A DNA stretch of 64,000 nucleotides from the NCBI RefSeq assembly GCF_007904085.1, contig NZ_CP042326.1, positions 2,170,001-2,234,000 on the forward strand, in the 5' to 3' direction. Source of the stretch: Euhalothece natronophila Z-M001. GTDB taxonomy: Bacteria > Cyanobacteriota > Cyanobacteriia > Cyanobacteriales > Rubidibacteraceae. Positions within the stretch are counted from its first letter, which is position 1, and each line of letters opens with the position of its first letter. The position numbers and the translations under genes were made by a program. The notes beneath the pieces are model-generated. The model had not been told where the DNA came from. It did no database searches and saw only the letters and a list, made by a program, of their open reading frames with translations. Positions 27,738 through 37,245 of this stretch are shown here, piece by piece.

Positions 27738-29021
27738 CTATATTCGACCTCTTAACATTTGTGCCATTTCATTAGGAGATGGTGACCATTCTAGGGCAGT
27801 TTCTTCGCTGATGCGTCCTTCTTGATACAAGTTAAACAGAGATTGATTCATGGTAATCATCCCATCATATTCTCCATCAACCATCAACTCGTTAATTTCA
27901 TCATACTTCCCGTCACGCACATATTCCTTAACGGTTTCAGTATTAATCATAATGTCATGGAAGGCAGCCCGTTTTCCATCGATAGTCCGACATAAGCCCT
28001 GAGAAATAACGGAAACAAGAGACTCAGCAAGGGCAACTCGCATTGAGGGTTGTTCTTCTGGGGTGTAGAGGCTTAAAATCCGTTCAATGGTTTTAACAGC
28101 ACTATTGGTGTGTAACGTTCCAAATACCACGTGACCAGTTTGGGCAGCTTTTAGGGCTGTGTTCACCGTTTCGCGATCGCGCATCTCCCCAATTAAAATA
28201 ATATCTGGATCTTCCCTTAAAGAGGCTTTCAGAGCTTTATCAAACTCTAGGGTATGAATACCAACTTCCCGTTGTCGAATTAAGGCTTTCTTACTTTGGT
28301 GAACAAACTCAATGGGATCTTCAATGGTGATCAAATGCTTTGGCATCTCTTGATTGATATAATCCACCATTGCGGCTAAAGTAGTGGATTTCCCAGAACC
28401 AGTGGGGCCAGTTACTAACACTAATCCTTTATGATAATGACAAATGTCTTTAAATACCGAAGGAAGGCGCAACTCTTCTAGAGTAAGAATTTTTAAGGGA
28501 ATCAGGCGTAACACCATCGCTGGCCCATTGAGAGAATCAAACACATTAATTCTGACGCGGGCAAAATCATATTGAGCCGCCCCATCAAATTCTAAATGCC
28601 TCTGAAACTTCTCCACTTCTTCTTCGGAGAGAATCTCATGCAACCAACTCATAAAGGTATTATGGTCAGTTTTAGGATAATTAGAATAATCAATTTCCCC
28701 TCGATTACGAAAGCGTGGAATTTCGCCTACACCCAAGTGAATATCAGAAAAGCCATCTTCGTAGGCTTTGTTGACAATTTGGAATAACGTCGGTTGTCCC
28801 TGGGAGGGAGAGGGTTTTCTCACTTCAGGAAAAGCAGGAGTACGCCTAGAACTTTTTTCTGGTGAAGCTTTTGCCTGATTCGGTCTTGTTTTCTGCTGAC
28901 TATTATTAGTTTGGCGAGTAACTTCCGAAGCAGAAGACTGAGTTACCTCTTGTTGTGGTCGTTTAGGACTTTTGGGAGGTGGTGGCGGGGGAGTCGGACG
29001 AGATTGCGGTTGTTGAGCCAT
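27738..29021 (-). CDS. pilT: Type IV pilus retraction ATPase PilT (PilT2-like)
   Basis: 427 residues. A Pro/Ser/Gln-rich N-terminal extension of ~70 residues precedes the PilT N domain (FQIVNKAYEDGFSDIHL). The ATPase has Walker A GPTGSGKST (about 205-213), the Asp box ITIEDPIEFVH, Walker B DIILIGEMRD and the His box GTLHTNSA. PilT drives pilus retraction for twitching and phototaxis. The longer proline-rich type recalls the second cyanobacterial paralogue linked to phototaxis direction, an inference. Followed by the KaiB-fold gene. Confidence 0.9.
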   Translation of the reverse strand: MAQQPQSRPTPPPPPPKSPKRPQQEVTQSSASEVTRQTNNSQQKTRPNQAKASPEKSSRRTPAFPEVRKPSPSQGQPTLFQIVNKAYEDGFSDIHLGVGEIPRFRNRGEIDYSNYPKTDHNTFMSWLHEILSEEEVEKFQRHLEFDGAAQYDFARVRINVFDSLNGPAMVLRLIPLKILTLEELRLPSVFKDICHYHKGLVLVTGPTGSGKSTTLAAMVDYINQEMPKHLITIEDPIEFVHQSKKALIRQREVGIHTLEFDKALKASLREDPDIILIGEMRDRETVNTALKAAQTGHVVFGTLHTNSAVKTIERILSLYTPEEQPSMRVALAESLVSVISQGLCRTIDGKRAAFHDIMINTETVKEYVRDGKYDEINELMVDGEYDGMITMNQSLFNLYQEGRISEETALEWSPSPNEMAQMLRGRI

Positions 29022-29129
29022 AGTTAAATTAGCTTTCTGTTGAACTCTTCCTCACTATTTTGGCATTTTTAGCAACATCTTAGCTGGGCTCTCTCAGTTT
29101 CCGTTAACAGCCCCCTCTTTAATCTTAGA

Positions 29130-30107
<978 letters not shown>

Positions 30108-30287
30108 CTACTAACTTCATTCACTAATCATGCTTCTTTCATAATTAGCAAGGAATTGTTATCAATGGACAATTGCTTTAACTATTTGTTACGTCCCCTT
30201 CTGTTTAGGGATTGCCAAACTGGTCACTGCCTACTTTACGCGTCACAATAAAAGAAAGTAAATTTATGTTAATCAGTTTTGTCAGCA

Positions 30288-31514
30288 ATGGTGTTAGCAA
30301 AAACAGAAGTCTCTGGAGCCGGGTTAGACTATGATGTGGTAATTGTTGGAGGCAATCTCACTAGCCTGACCTTAGCGGTGACTTTGCAACAGAGTCATTT
30401 ACGGGTAGCAATTGTGGAAGCAACTCCTCTTGAGATCGTGGCAAGTCGCGATCGCGCTTATGCCCTTTCTATTTTTTCCGCAGAAATCTTGAAAGCCTTA
30501 GGAGTGTGGGAAGATATCTCTCCAAAGATTGGAAAATTTCGCCAAATTCGCCTCACTGATTGTGATTTTCCCCAGGCTGTTACGTTTAACCGAGAAGACA
30601 TTAACCATGAGTATGTGGGCTATGCTGCAGAACATTATGTATTACACCAGGCCCTGGCCCAGAAATTAGGAAACGGAGTCACTTGGTTTTGCCCCGCCAA
30701 ATTGGAGACGATTCAGCACTATTCCCATTACGTTAGCCTAAGTGTTGATCAAGGAGGAGAGCAAAAAACGATTACGACTCGCTTAATTGTTGGCGCAGAT
30801 GGAGCGCGATCGCGCGTTCGAGAAACTGCTGGCATTAAAACTTTCGGTTGGAAGTATTGGCAATCTTGTGTGACCACAGTATTCCGCCACAGCACTGAGC
30901 CTAATGATACCGCTTTTGAGCGATTTTGGCACACTGGCCCGATGGGGATTCTTCCGCTTCCCGATAATCGGTGTCAAGTTGTCTGGACTGCTCCCCATGC
31001 CGAAGCCCAACGCCTGCAAGCTATGGCTGAAGAACAGTTTGTAGAAAAACTCACCGCTCGCATCGGCGGTTTCTTAAAAGATATTACTTTGCTCAAAGAT
31101 CGCTTAGTCTTTCCGGTACAACTGATGCAAAGTCGGGAATATGTGCGACCGAATCTAGCATTAATTGGCGATGCTGCCCATCGTTGCCATCCGGTGGGAG
31201 GACAAGGCTTAAACTTAGGAATTCGTGACGCAGCAGTATTAGGAGAAATTTTAATTCAAAGCAGCGATCGCGCTGAACACATTGGCGATATCCAAGTTTT
31301 AAGGCGCTATCAACAATGGCGAAAAGATGAAAACCTTGCCATTTTAGGGATTACTGACATCTTAGATCGTAGCTTCTCTAATGATTTTCCACCGATGGTT
31401 TTAACCCGTCGTACTGGAATCTGGATGTTAGATAATCTTCCTCCAGTGAAACGCTTGGCTCTAGAGATTATGACAGGATTAAAAGGAAAAAAACCACAAC
31501 TGGTAAGTCGTTAG
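30288..31514 (+). CDS. UbiH/UbiF/COQ6-type FAD-dependent hydroxylase
   Basis: 408 residues from the ATG at 30288; a TTG nine bases upstream is less likely. The FAD motif is VVIVGGNLTSLTLAV, with Asn-Leu-Thr-Ser instead of the usual Gly-Pro-Ala-Gly, a departure worth noting. LIVGADGARSRVRE (the DG motif) and LIGDAAHRCHPVGGQGLNLG (the GD motif) are normal. Such enzymes hydroxylate quinone rings; in cyanobacteria a role in plastoquinone or related prenylquinone synthesis is plausible but not shown. No operon partner is seen; the HHH gene ends convergently 11 nt away. Confidence 0.82.
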   Translation: MVLAKTEVSGAGLDYDVVIVGGNLTSLTLAVTLQQSHLRVAIVEATPLEIVASRDRAYALSIFSAEILKALGVWEDISPKIGKFRQIRLTDCDFPQAVTFNREDINHEYVGYAAEHYVLHQALAQKLGNGVTWFCPAKLETIQHYSHYVSLSVDQGGEQKTITTRLIVGADGARSRVRETAGIKTFGWKYWQSCVTTVFRHSTEPNDTAFERFWHTGPMGILPLPDNRCQVVWTAPHAEAQRLQAMAEEQFVEKLTARIGGFLKDITLLKDRLVFPVQLMQSREYVRPNLALIGDAAHRCHPVGGQGLNLGIRDAAVLGEILIQSSDRAEHIGDIQVLRRYQQWRKDENLAILGITDILDRSFSNDFPPMVLTRRTGIWMLDNLPPVKRLALEIMTGLKGKKPQLVSR

Positions 31515-31525
31515 CAAAGCAATGA

Positions 31526-32047
31526 TCAGGAAAACCGTAAATAATGCATTAGCTGAGAGGTCAAGTCAGAATTTAAGCCTAACCGTTGATGAAAATCAGC
31601 TAAATTGCAATAAGTTCCATAATGTTGCCGATTTTGAACCACAGTTTCTGCAAAAGCCTGATCAAAAAAAGGAAGACGGGCTAACTCTTCAGCAGTGGCA
31701 GTATTCACATTAAGCGATGGGGGCGCAATTTCGGGATCACTCTCAGTGAAACAAAAGCTCAAAATAGGAGCTAATGGTTCTAAGCGTTGCACAGGAATAT
31801 TTAAAGCAGCTGCAATATCTTCCAGAGAATAAAATTGCACCCCTGTTGCAGTTAAAGCCGTGAGAGTTTGGGCTTGACGAATAGAAAACCCAGGCAGACG
31901 CAACCAATCATCAACAGTGGCTGTATTAACATCAATAGTGATATTTAAAGACTGCGCGATCGCGACTTCTTCTAAAGACTGAAAGCGATAATAGGGATTA
32001 TTACGAATTTTTTGACGTAAAGACAATTTACGGAAATAGCCAGTCAT
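31526..32047 (-). CDS. ComEA-like helix-hairpin-helix protein
   Basis: 173 residues with two helix-hairpin-helix units: IDVNTATVDDWLRLPGFSIRQAQ (about 38-60) and LNVNTATAEELARLPFFDQAFA (about 113-134). HHH units bind DNA non-specifically through the backbone. ComEA proteins of transformable bacteria have a signal anchor; none is evident here, so a cytosolic DNA- or protein-binding role is possible. It starts three bases behind the TM2-domain gene, an operon. Confidence 0.75.
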   Translation of the reverse strand: MTGYFRKLSLRQKIRNNPYYRFQSLEEVAIAQSLNITIDVNTATVDDWLRLPGFSIRQAQTLTALTATGVQFYSLEDIAAALNIPVQRLEPLAPILSFCFTESDPEIAPPSLNVNTATAEELARLPFFDQAFAETVVQNRQHYGTYCNLADFHQRLGLNSDLTSQLMHYLRFS

Positions 32048-32050
32048 AGT

Positions 32051-32479
32051 TTACTTCGACAACTTTCCCATCAGTTGACGACGTTGTTGTTCAAACTCAT
32101 ATTCGGAAAGCAACCCATCCGCCCGTAATTCATCCAACTTACGAATTGCCTCTGTGGTTTGGGCAACCAATTTTGGATCACTAGCAAATTCACCACTAAA
32201 ACGCCCTTGAAATTCAGCCTCTGATTGCAAAAAATACCACATTGCTTCCAAACCGCTAGCCACTTGGGCAACTCCCAAATAAGAAAAAAACCAAAAGTCA
32301 TTGAGAGGCTGTGGAGTTAAGATAACTGAGATCAACAGATAAAACAATCCCCAACGATATTGGCGCAAATAAAACTTATGGAAACCAGCGATCGGACTTA
32401 TTGCCCCAACCACAGCTAAAATCACCGCTATTTTTTGATTTTTTTCTTCACCGAAAAACATTTCTAATTCTAATACCAC
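32051..32479 (-). CDS. TM2-domain membrane protein with C-terminal SHOCT-like motif
   Basis: Up to 142 residues from GTG at 32479; an ATG at 32461 (MFFGEEKN) would give 136. The TM2 signature, two membrane helices around AGFHKFYLRQYRWGLFYLL, fits small bacterial TM2 proteins. The C-terminus IRKLDELRADGLLSEYEFEQQ is a SHOCT-type oligomerisation motif. Function of this family is unknown. Co-transcribed with the HHH gene, which starts three bases after its stop. Confidence 0.72.
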   Translation of the reverse strand: MVLELEMFFGEEKNQKIAVILAVVGAISPIAGFHKFYLRQYRWGLFYLLISVILTPQPLNDFWFFSYLGVAQVASGLEAMWYFLQSEAEFQGRFSGEFASDPKLVAQTTEAIRKLDELRADGLLSEYEFEQQRRQLMGKLSK

Positions 32480-32597
32480 CTCTTAAAAGCGATGCTGTTA
32501 CTTTGATCATACGGCAAACCGAATTGTCTGGTGAGTTTCACTTCCCTTAAAATTAAAGGTAAGTAATAAAATAAAATCTTAAGAAGCCGTTATCGTT

Positions 32598-32915
32598 ATG
32601 GGTATTTTTGATTCAGAGGTTGTCCAACAAGAAGCCAAACAACTATTTGAGGATTATCAATCTTTAATGGAACTCGGTAGCAAATATGGCAAATTTGACT
32701 ACGAGGGAAAAAAGCTCTATATCGAGCGCATGGAGGAACTGCTAGAACGCTATAAAATTTTTATGAAGCGTTTTGAACTCTCAGAAGACTTCATGGCGCA
32801 AATGACAGTAGAGCAACTCAAAAGCCAACTTGGGCAGTTTGGAATGACCCCCCAACAAATGTTTGACCAAATGCACCAAACCCTTGAACGGATGAAAAAA
32901 GAACTTCATTCTTAG
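32598..32915 (+). CDS. DUF1825 family protein
   Basis: 105 residues, helical, matching the cyanobacterium-restricted DUF1825 family: MGIFDSEVVQQEAKQLFEDY, followed by YIERMEELLERYKIFMKRFELSEDF. The family is highly conserved in cyanobacteria, which suggests a core role, but the function is not known to me. It is monocistronic, between the TM2 gene (divergent) and the PBP gene (convergent). Confidence 0.78.
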   Translation: MGIFDSEVVQQEAKQLFEDYQSLMELGSKYGKFDYEGKKLYIERMEELLERYKIFMKRFELSEDFMAQMTVEQLKSQLGQFGMTPQQMFDQMHQTLERMKKELHS

Positions 32916-32932
32916 CATGAGGGCTGAGAATC

Positions 32933-32962
32933 CTACGACTACAATTTTAATTTAGTCGGTAG
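32933..32962. terminator. Possible bidirectional terminator hairpin
   Basis: CTACGACTA (32933-32941) pairs with TAGTCGGTAG (32953-32962), with one bulged G, around an AT-rich loop. It lies between the convergent DUF1825 and PBP genes. No clear T-run on either side. Confidence 0.35.
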
Positions 32963-32975
32963 ATGAATCAGGGAT

Positions 32976-34904
32976 TTATTCTGGCTCTGGTCGTTCATAT
33001 TCACTTGGGTGAGAAAACTCTTGTACAGGTTCATTTTCCAATGCTTTCTCCATAAACTGTCGCCAAACTGGGGCAGCATACTCACCGCCAGTTGCGCCTC
33101 TTGTCAGGGGGCGATTATCATCATTACCAATCCAAACCGCTGTTGCCATCTGTGGCACATAACCGACAAACCAAACATCTTTGGCGGCATCAGTTGTTCC
33201 TGTTTTCCCTGCCACTGGACGACCAAGTTGCGCTCTAGTTCCAGTTCCAGAACTTACTGCCTCTTGTAGAACATTATTCACAGACGCAGTCGCCCACTCA
33301 TCTAAAACCAATTCAGGTTCAGGTCGATTATCTAACAGCACATTTCCCTCACTATCAGTCACACGCACAATAAAAGTCGGATCCGAATGCCAACCATTAT
33401 TAGCCAGGGTTGCATAAGCCCCTGCCATTTCTAGTGGCGTGACCCCAATTGAACCAAGGGGAAGGGAAGTCACTGGTTGTAACGGGCTTCTAATCCCTAA
33501 ATCTTGAGCAACAGAAATAACATTATCTAACCCTACCTCTTGACCGAGTTTAACGGCTGGAATATTTCGAGATTGAGTCAGAGATCGTCGCAGGCTCATT
33601 GTCCCCTCAAATCCCCCGCCGTAATTGCGAGGACGATAAACCCCTGAACCATCGCGATAACTAACAGGACTGTCATCGATGGACGACTCTGGAGTATAGC
33701 GACCACTGGCAAAAGCACTATAGTAAACGAAGGGCTTAAATGCTGAACCGGGCTGACGACGAGATTGTAAGGCGCGATTAAATTGACTCTGATCATAATC
33801 GACACTTCCCACCATAGCTTTTACAAAGTGGGTACGAGGATCAACCGCAACAATGGAAACTTGATCGGCTCTTAACCCCCGATTAACTAAATTTTGATGC
33901 GCTTCTTTGACAGTTTCCTCTGCCATTTGCTGGAAAAAGAGATCAATGCTGGTTTGTACCCGTAATCCTCCTTCTAAAAGGGCTTCTTCTCCAAATTTTT
34001 CTCTTAACTCGGCTTTAACTGCCTCTGTAACCGCAGGTAATTGACTTTGTTCCCAAGAGGTGGGCTTTCCAACTAAGAGAGGCTCATTATAAACATCCTC
34101 AGCAATTTGGGGGGTAATCCAGCCCAACTCTTCCATACGACTGAGAACGGAGCGTTGTCGGCGCTTGGTTTCAGAGTAATTGGCAAAAGGACTATATTGT
34201 TCTGGGGCTTGAATTAACCCTGCCATCATCGTGGCTTCAGCTAAGTTCAATTCTGAGGCAGATTTCTGGAAATAACTTTCGGCAGCGGTTTCTACCCCAT
34301 AGTTATTATGTCCCCAATAAATTGTATTGAGGTACATTTCTAAAATTTCGTCCTTACTAAAAACCTGTTCTAATCGAACGGCTAATACGGCTTCAGCAAG
34401 TTTACGACTAAAGGTACGATCAGGAGAGAGAAACACATTTTTCACTAACTGCATAGTAATTGTGGATCCTCCCTCTGTGATGTGTCCACTTTGCAAATTT
34501 GCCACCAGCGCCCGAGCCACACTTTGGGGGTTAACCCCTTGATGTTCATAAAAATGGCTATCTTCGATGGCAAGAACCGCTTGCTTTAATTCAGGGGAAA
34601 CTTCATCAAGTTCCACCACTTCGCGATTGGCTTCACCATGGAGTCGCGTTAAGAGGCGACCTTTGATATCGTAAATATAGCTGGTTTCTGTGGGAGAATA
34701 ATTTTGTAGAAGTCTAACATCAGGCAAATTGCGAAAACTTAGGGCAATCCCGACTAATCCCCCTGTTACTACTGAACCAGCAAGAACGCTTACGCCAATA
34801 ACCGTTAAGGTAGCAAATTTCCCAACGCCTTGGACAAATTGGAGGGTTTCTTGCTTCAGGGATGGGGATTGGCTTTGGTCTTGCCGAATAGTTGGATTCG
34901 ACAC
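32976..34904 (-). CDS. Class A penicillin-binding protein (PBP1A family)
   Basis: 642 residues. One N-terminal membrane anchor (about 32-52) is followed by the GT51 glycosyltransferase: EDSHFYEHQGVNP with its catalytic Glu, then GGSTITMQLVKNVF. The C-terminal transpeptidase has all three motifs: SAFK inside RQPGSAFKPF, SRN, and KTGTTDAAKDVWFVG. It polymerises and crosslinks peptidoglycan in the periplasm. GTG start at 34904 with AGAGGA about 11 nt upstream. An acidic Glu/Pro tail closes it. One of probably several class A PBPs. Confidence 0.92.
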   Translation of the reverse strand: MSNPTIRQDQSQSPSLKQETLQFVQGVGKFATLTVIGVSVLAGSVVTGGLVGIALSFRNLPDVRLLQNYSPTETSYIYDIKGRLLTRLHGEANREVVELDEVSPELKQAVLAIEDSHFYEHQGVNPQSVARALVANLQSGHITEGGSTITMQLVKNVFLSPDRTFSRKLAEAVLAVRLEQVFSKDEILEMYLNTIYWGHNNYGVETAAESYFQKSASELNLAEATMMAGLIQAPEQYSPFANYSETKRRQRSVLSRMEELGWITPQIAEDVYNEPLLVGKPTSWEQSQLPAVTEAVKAELREKFGEEALLEGGLRVQTSIDLFFQQMAEETVKEAHQNLVNRGLRADQVSIVAVDPRTHFVKAMVGSVDYDQSQFNRALQSRRQPGSAFKPFVYYSAFASGRYTPESSIDDSPVSYRDGSGVYRPRNYGGGFEGTMSLRRSLTQSRNIPAVKLGQEVGLDNVISVAQDLGIRSPLQPVTSLPLGSIGVTPLEMAGAYATLANNGWHSDPTFIVRVTDSEGNVLLDNRPEPELVLDEWATASVNNVLQEAVSSGTGTRAQLGRPVAGKTGTTDAAKDVWFVGYVPQMATAVWIGNDDNRPLTRGATGGEYAAPVWRQFMEKALENEPVQEFSHPSEYERPEPE

Positions 34905-35088
34905 GGTTTTTATTTCCTCTCACTTGCAGTGAACATTCGTAACTTTTTTTGATTTTGACATTAAGGTTACGATTTTGGCTACAATTTTCGCGAAAATTAC
35001 GCAAATTTTTGAGCCAAGCCTTATAAACTTAAAGATTTACAGGTGAGTAGATTTGCAATTATGAATGATGTAAAAGGTTACTGGAATA

Positions 35089-36228
35089 ATGGAAGCAAAA
35101 ATTAAAACAATTCCCCTCGCTCGGCTTTCTTCAGGGGATGACCTCACATTACAAGTATATCAATTTTTCGGAAACCCATCGGGAAAAAAGGTTTATATTC
35201 AAGCTAATTTACATGGGGCGGAAATTGTTGGCAATGTTGTCATTAGACAATTAATGAGTTGGCTACAGTCTTTAGATAGAGGGCAATTATGGGGAGAGGT
35301 TTGGTTGCTGCCAGCTTGTAACCCCTTAGGAATGAATCAGCGATCGCATTTTTTCAGCTCTGGTCGCTATAATCCCTATGATGGTAAAGATTGGAATCGC
35401 ATTTTTGGGGTGGAGGAAGATGGGGAGCGCGCTACTTTTGCCCAAAAATACCTCAATAGCTCCCAAGATACCATTTATCACGCTTATTTAGACCACCTTA
35501 AATCTCAGCTAAACAACGCCCAATCATTTCAAACTTCTGGTACTTCCTATGGGGTAAAATATGGCAATCTCTTACAAAGTTTATGCTTAGATGCTGATAT
35601 TGTCATTGATCTCCATAGTTCTAGCAATGAAGGGATCAACTATTTATTCACCTTTCCCAAGCAAGATGAGAGTGCGAAGGCTTTTCTCTTAGATGTGGGG
35701 CTAGTGGTTCAACAACCTGGGGGTTACACCTTTGATGAGGCATTTCTCAAGCCTTGGCTTTCTCTAGAAGAAACTTTTGCTCAACTTGGCCGTTCCCTTA
35801 ATTTTAATTTAGAGTCATGGACTTTAGAGTTAGGCGGTGGGATGACAGCAAACCCTCAATCTGTCGAAAAAGGGGTAACAGGAATTAAAAACTATTTAGC
35901 CCAAAAAGGAGTGGTGAACGTTTCCGATTTTCCCTTACCTGAAACCAAGGATCATCATATTTATTTAGCTGATAAAAGCCAATTGAAAAAATATTATGCA
36001 ACAACTGGAGGCATCATTGAAACTTATCCCCCTCTTAGAACTCCAGTTAAAGCAGGGGCTTCTCTTTATCAAATTTTAGAAATGAATAAAAAAGAACATT
36101 CACCCCAACTAATGACAGTAACAGCTGAGGAATCTGGATTTATTTTTGATGTGGGAAAAAATCAAGCTGTGAATGAAGGAGAATACGTTTTATCAGTATT
36201 AGAAACAGGAGACAATTATGATGCATGA
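35089..36228 (+). CDS. Succinylglutamate desuccinylase/aspartoacylase-type zinc hydrolase (M14-like)
   Basis: 379 residues. The zinc ligands fit the AstE/AspA pattern: HGAE in QANLHGAEIVGN (about 43-46), the later His in VIDLHSSS, and a candidate catalytic Glu in LELGGGM. This family removes acyl groups from amino acids or acts as a carboxypeptidase; the substrate cannot be set here. Its last 11 bases overlap the era start, so the two are translationally coupled. No signal peptide. Confidence 0.8.
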   Translation: MEAKIKTIPLARLSSGDDLTLQVYQFFGNPSGKKVYIQANLHGAEIVGNVVIRQLMSWLQSLDRGQLWGEVWLLPACNPLGMNQRSHFFSSGRYNPYDGKDWNRIFGVEEDGERATFAQKYLNSSQDTIYHAYLDHLKSQLNNAQSFQTSGTSYGVKYGNLLQSLCLDADIVIDLHSSSNEGINYLFTFPKQDESAKAFLLDVGLVVQQPGGYTFDEAFLKPWLSLEETFAQLGRSLNFNLESWTLELGGGMTANPQSVEKGVTGIKNYLAQKGVVNVSDFPLPETKDHHIYLADKSQLKKYYATTGGIIETYPPLRTPVKAGASLYQILEMNKKEHSPQLMTVTAEESGFIFDVGKNQAVNEGEYVLSVLETGDNYDA

Positions 36229-37150
36229 AATTGGACAAATTCCTGTTGCTCCTCCTGAGTTTAAGTCAGGATTTATTGGGATTATTGGGCGACCAAATGT
36301 AGGAAAATCTACCTTAATGAATCAATTTGTAGGGGAGAAAGTTGCTATCACTTCTCCCATTGCCCAAACCACTCGTAATCGTCTTCGAGGAATTTTAACA
36401 ACAGAAACAGCGCAATTCATTTTTGTGGATACTCCTGGGATTCATAAGCCTCACCATGAATTAGGAAAAGTTATTGTTAAAAATGCTCAAAGTACGATTA
36501 ATGCGGTAGATGTCATACTATTTGTAGTAGATGCGTCTAGTATGGCTGGAGGCGGCGATCGCTATATTTTAGAATTGCTAAAAAAGACAAATCTTCCTAT
36601 TATTGTGGCAGCAAATAAAGTCGATTTAGTGACTCAGGAAAAACGGGAAAAATACCGCAAAAGTTATCAAGAGCTTATTTCAGAAGATAACTGGAACTAT
36701 CACGAAATTTCGGCACTAAATGGGACGGGGTTAGAAGAATTACAAGCTGATTTAATGGCTCATTTAGAAGTTGGCCCCTACTATTATCCCCCTGATTTAG
36801 TGAGTGATCAACCTGAGCGATTAATTATGGCAGAGTTGATTCGGGAGCAAATTTTAAAACATACCAGAGAAGAAGTTCCCCATTCAGTTGCAATTGTCAT
36901 TGATCGGGTTGAAGAAGACAATGATTTAACTAGCATTATGGCAACGATTAATGTAGAACGCACCTCTCAAAAAGGCATTTTAATCGGAAAAAAAGGCACG
37001 ATGCTCAAACAAATTGGCACCGCTGCCCGTGCAGAAATGCAAAAATTGATCGCAGGAAAAGTGTATCTTGAATTATTTGTCAGGGTGCAAAATAAATGGC
37101 GAGAGTCAGCAAGACAAGTGGCTGATTTTGGCTATTTTCAAGAAGATTAA
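36218..37150 (+). CDS. era: GTPase Era
   Basis: 310 residues. The G domain has G1 GRPNVGKS, G3 DTPGIHKP and G4 NKVD. The KH domain follows, with GILIGKKGTMLKQIG (about 250-264). Era binds 16S rRNA near the 3' end and assists 30S maturation. Overlaps the preceding desuccinylase-type gene by 11 bases; the second in-frame ATG does not change the call. It is followed by heptanucleotide repeats and the convergent hisD. Confidence 0.95.
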   Translation: MMHEIGQIPVAPPEFKSGFIGIIGRPNVGKSTLMNQFVGEKVAITSPIAQTTRNRLRGILTTETAQFIFVDTPGIHKPHHELGKVIVKNAQSTINAVDVILFVVDASSMAGGGDRYILELLKKTNLPIIVAANKVDLVTQEKREKYRKSYQELISEDNWNYHEISALNGTGLEELQADLMAHLEVGPYYYPPDLVSDQPERLIMAELIREQILKHTREEVPHSVAIVIDRVEEDNDLTSIMATINVERTSQKGILIGKKGTMLKQIGTAARAEMQKLIAGKVYLELFVRVQNKWRESARQVADFGYFQED

Positions 37151-37154
37151 TTTT

Positions 37155-37245
37155 GTCCTGTGTTATTTGTCCTTTGTCCTTCGTCCTTCGTCCTTTGTAA
37201 GCCAATAACCAATGACTAATAACTAATGACTAATGACTAATAATC
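37155..37245. repeat. Two heptanucleotide STRR arrays between era and hisD
   Basis: Array 1 (37155-37196) is six 7-nt units, mostly GTCCTTY with one GTTATTT. Array 2 (37204-37245) is six units of AATRACT-type (AATAACC, AATGACT, AATAACT, AATGACT, AATGACT, AATAATC). In reverse complement, array 2 reads GTYATTR, so the two arrays are similar motifs in opposite orientation. Such short tandemly repeated repetitive sequences are known in cyanobacteria. Array 2 runs into hisD and supplies its stop codon. Confidence 0.85.

Noticed and set aside
37155-37245. Could be a CRISPR array (tandem repeats)
   Set aside because: Units are 7 nt with no spacers; they are STRR heptamers, not CRISPR.
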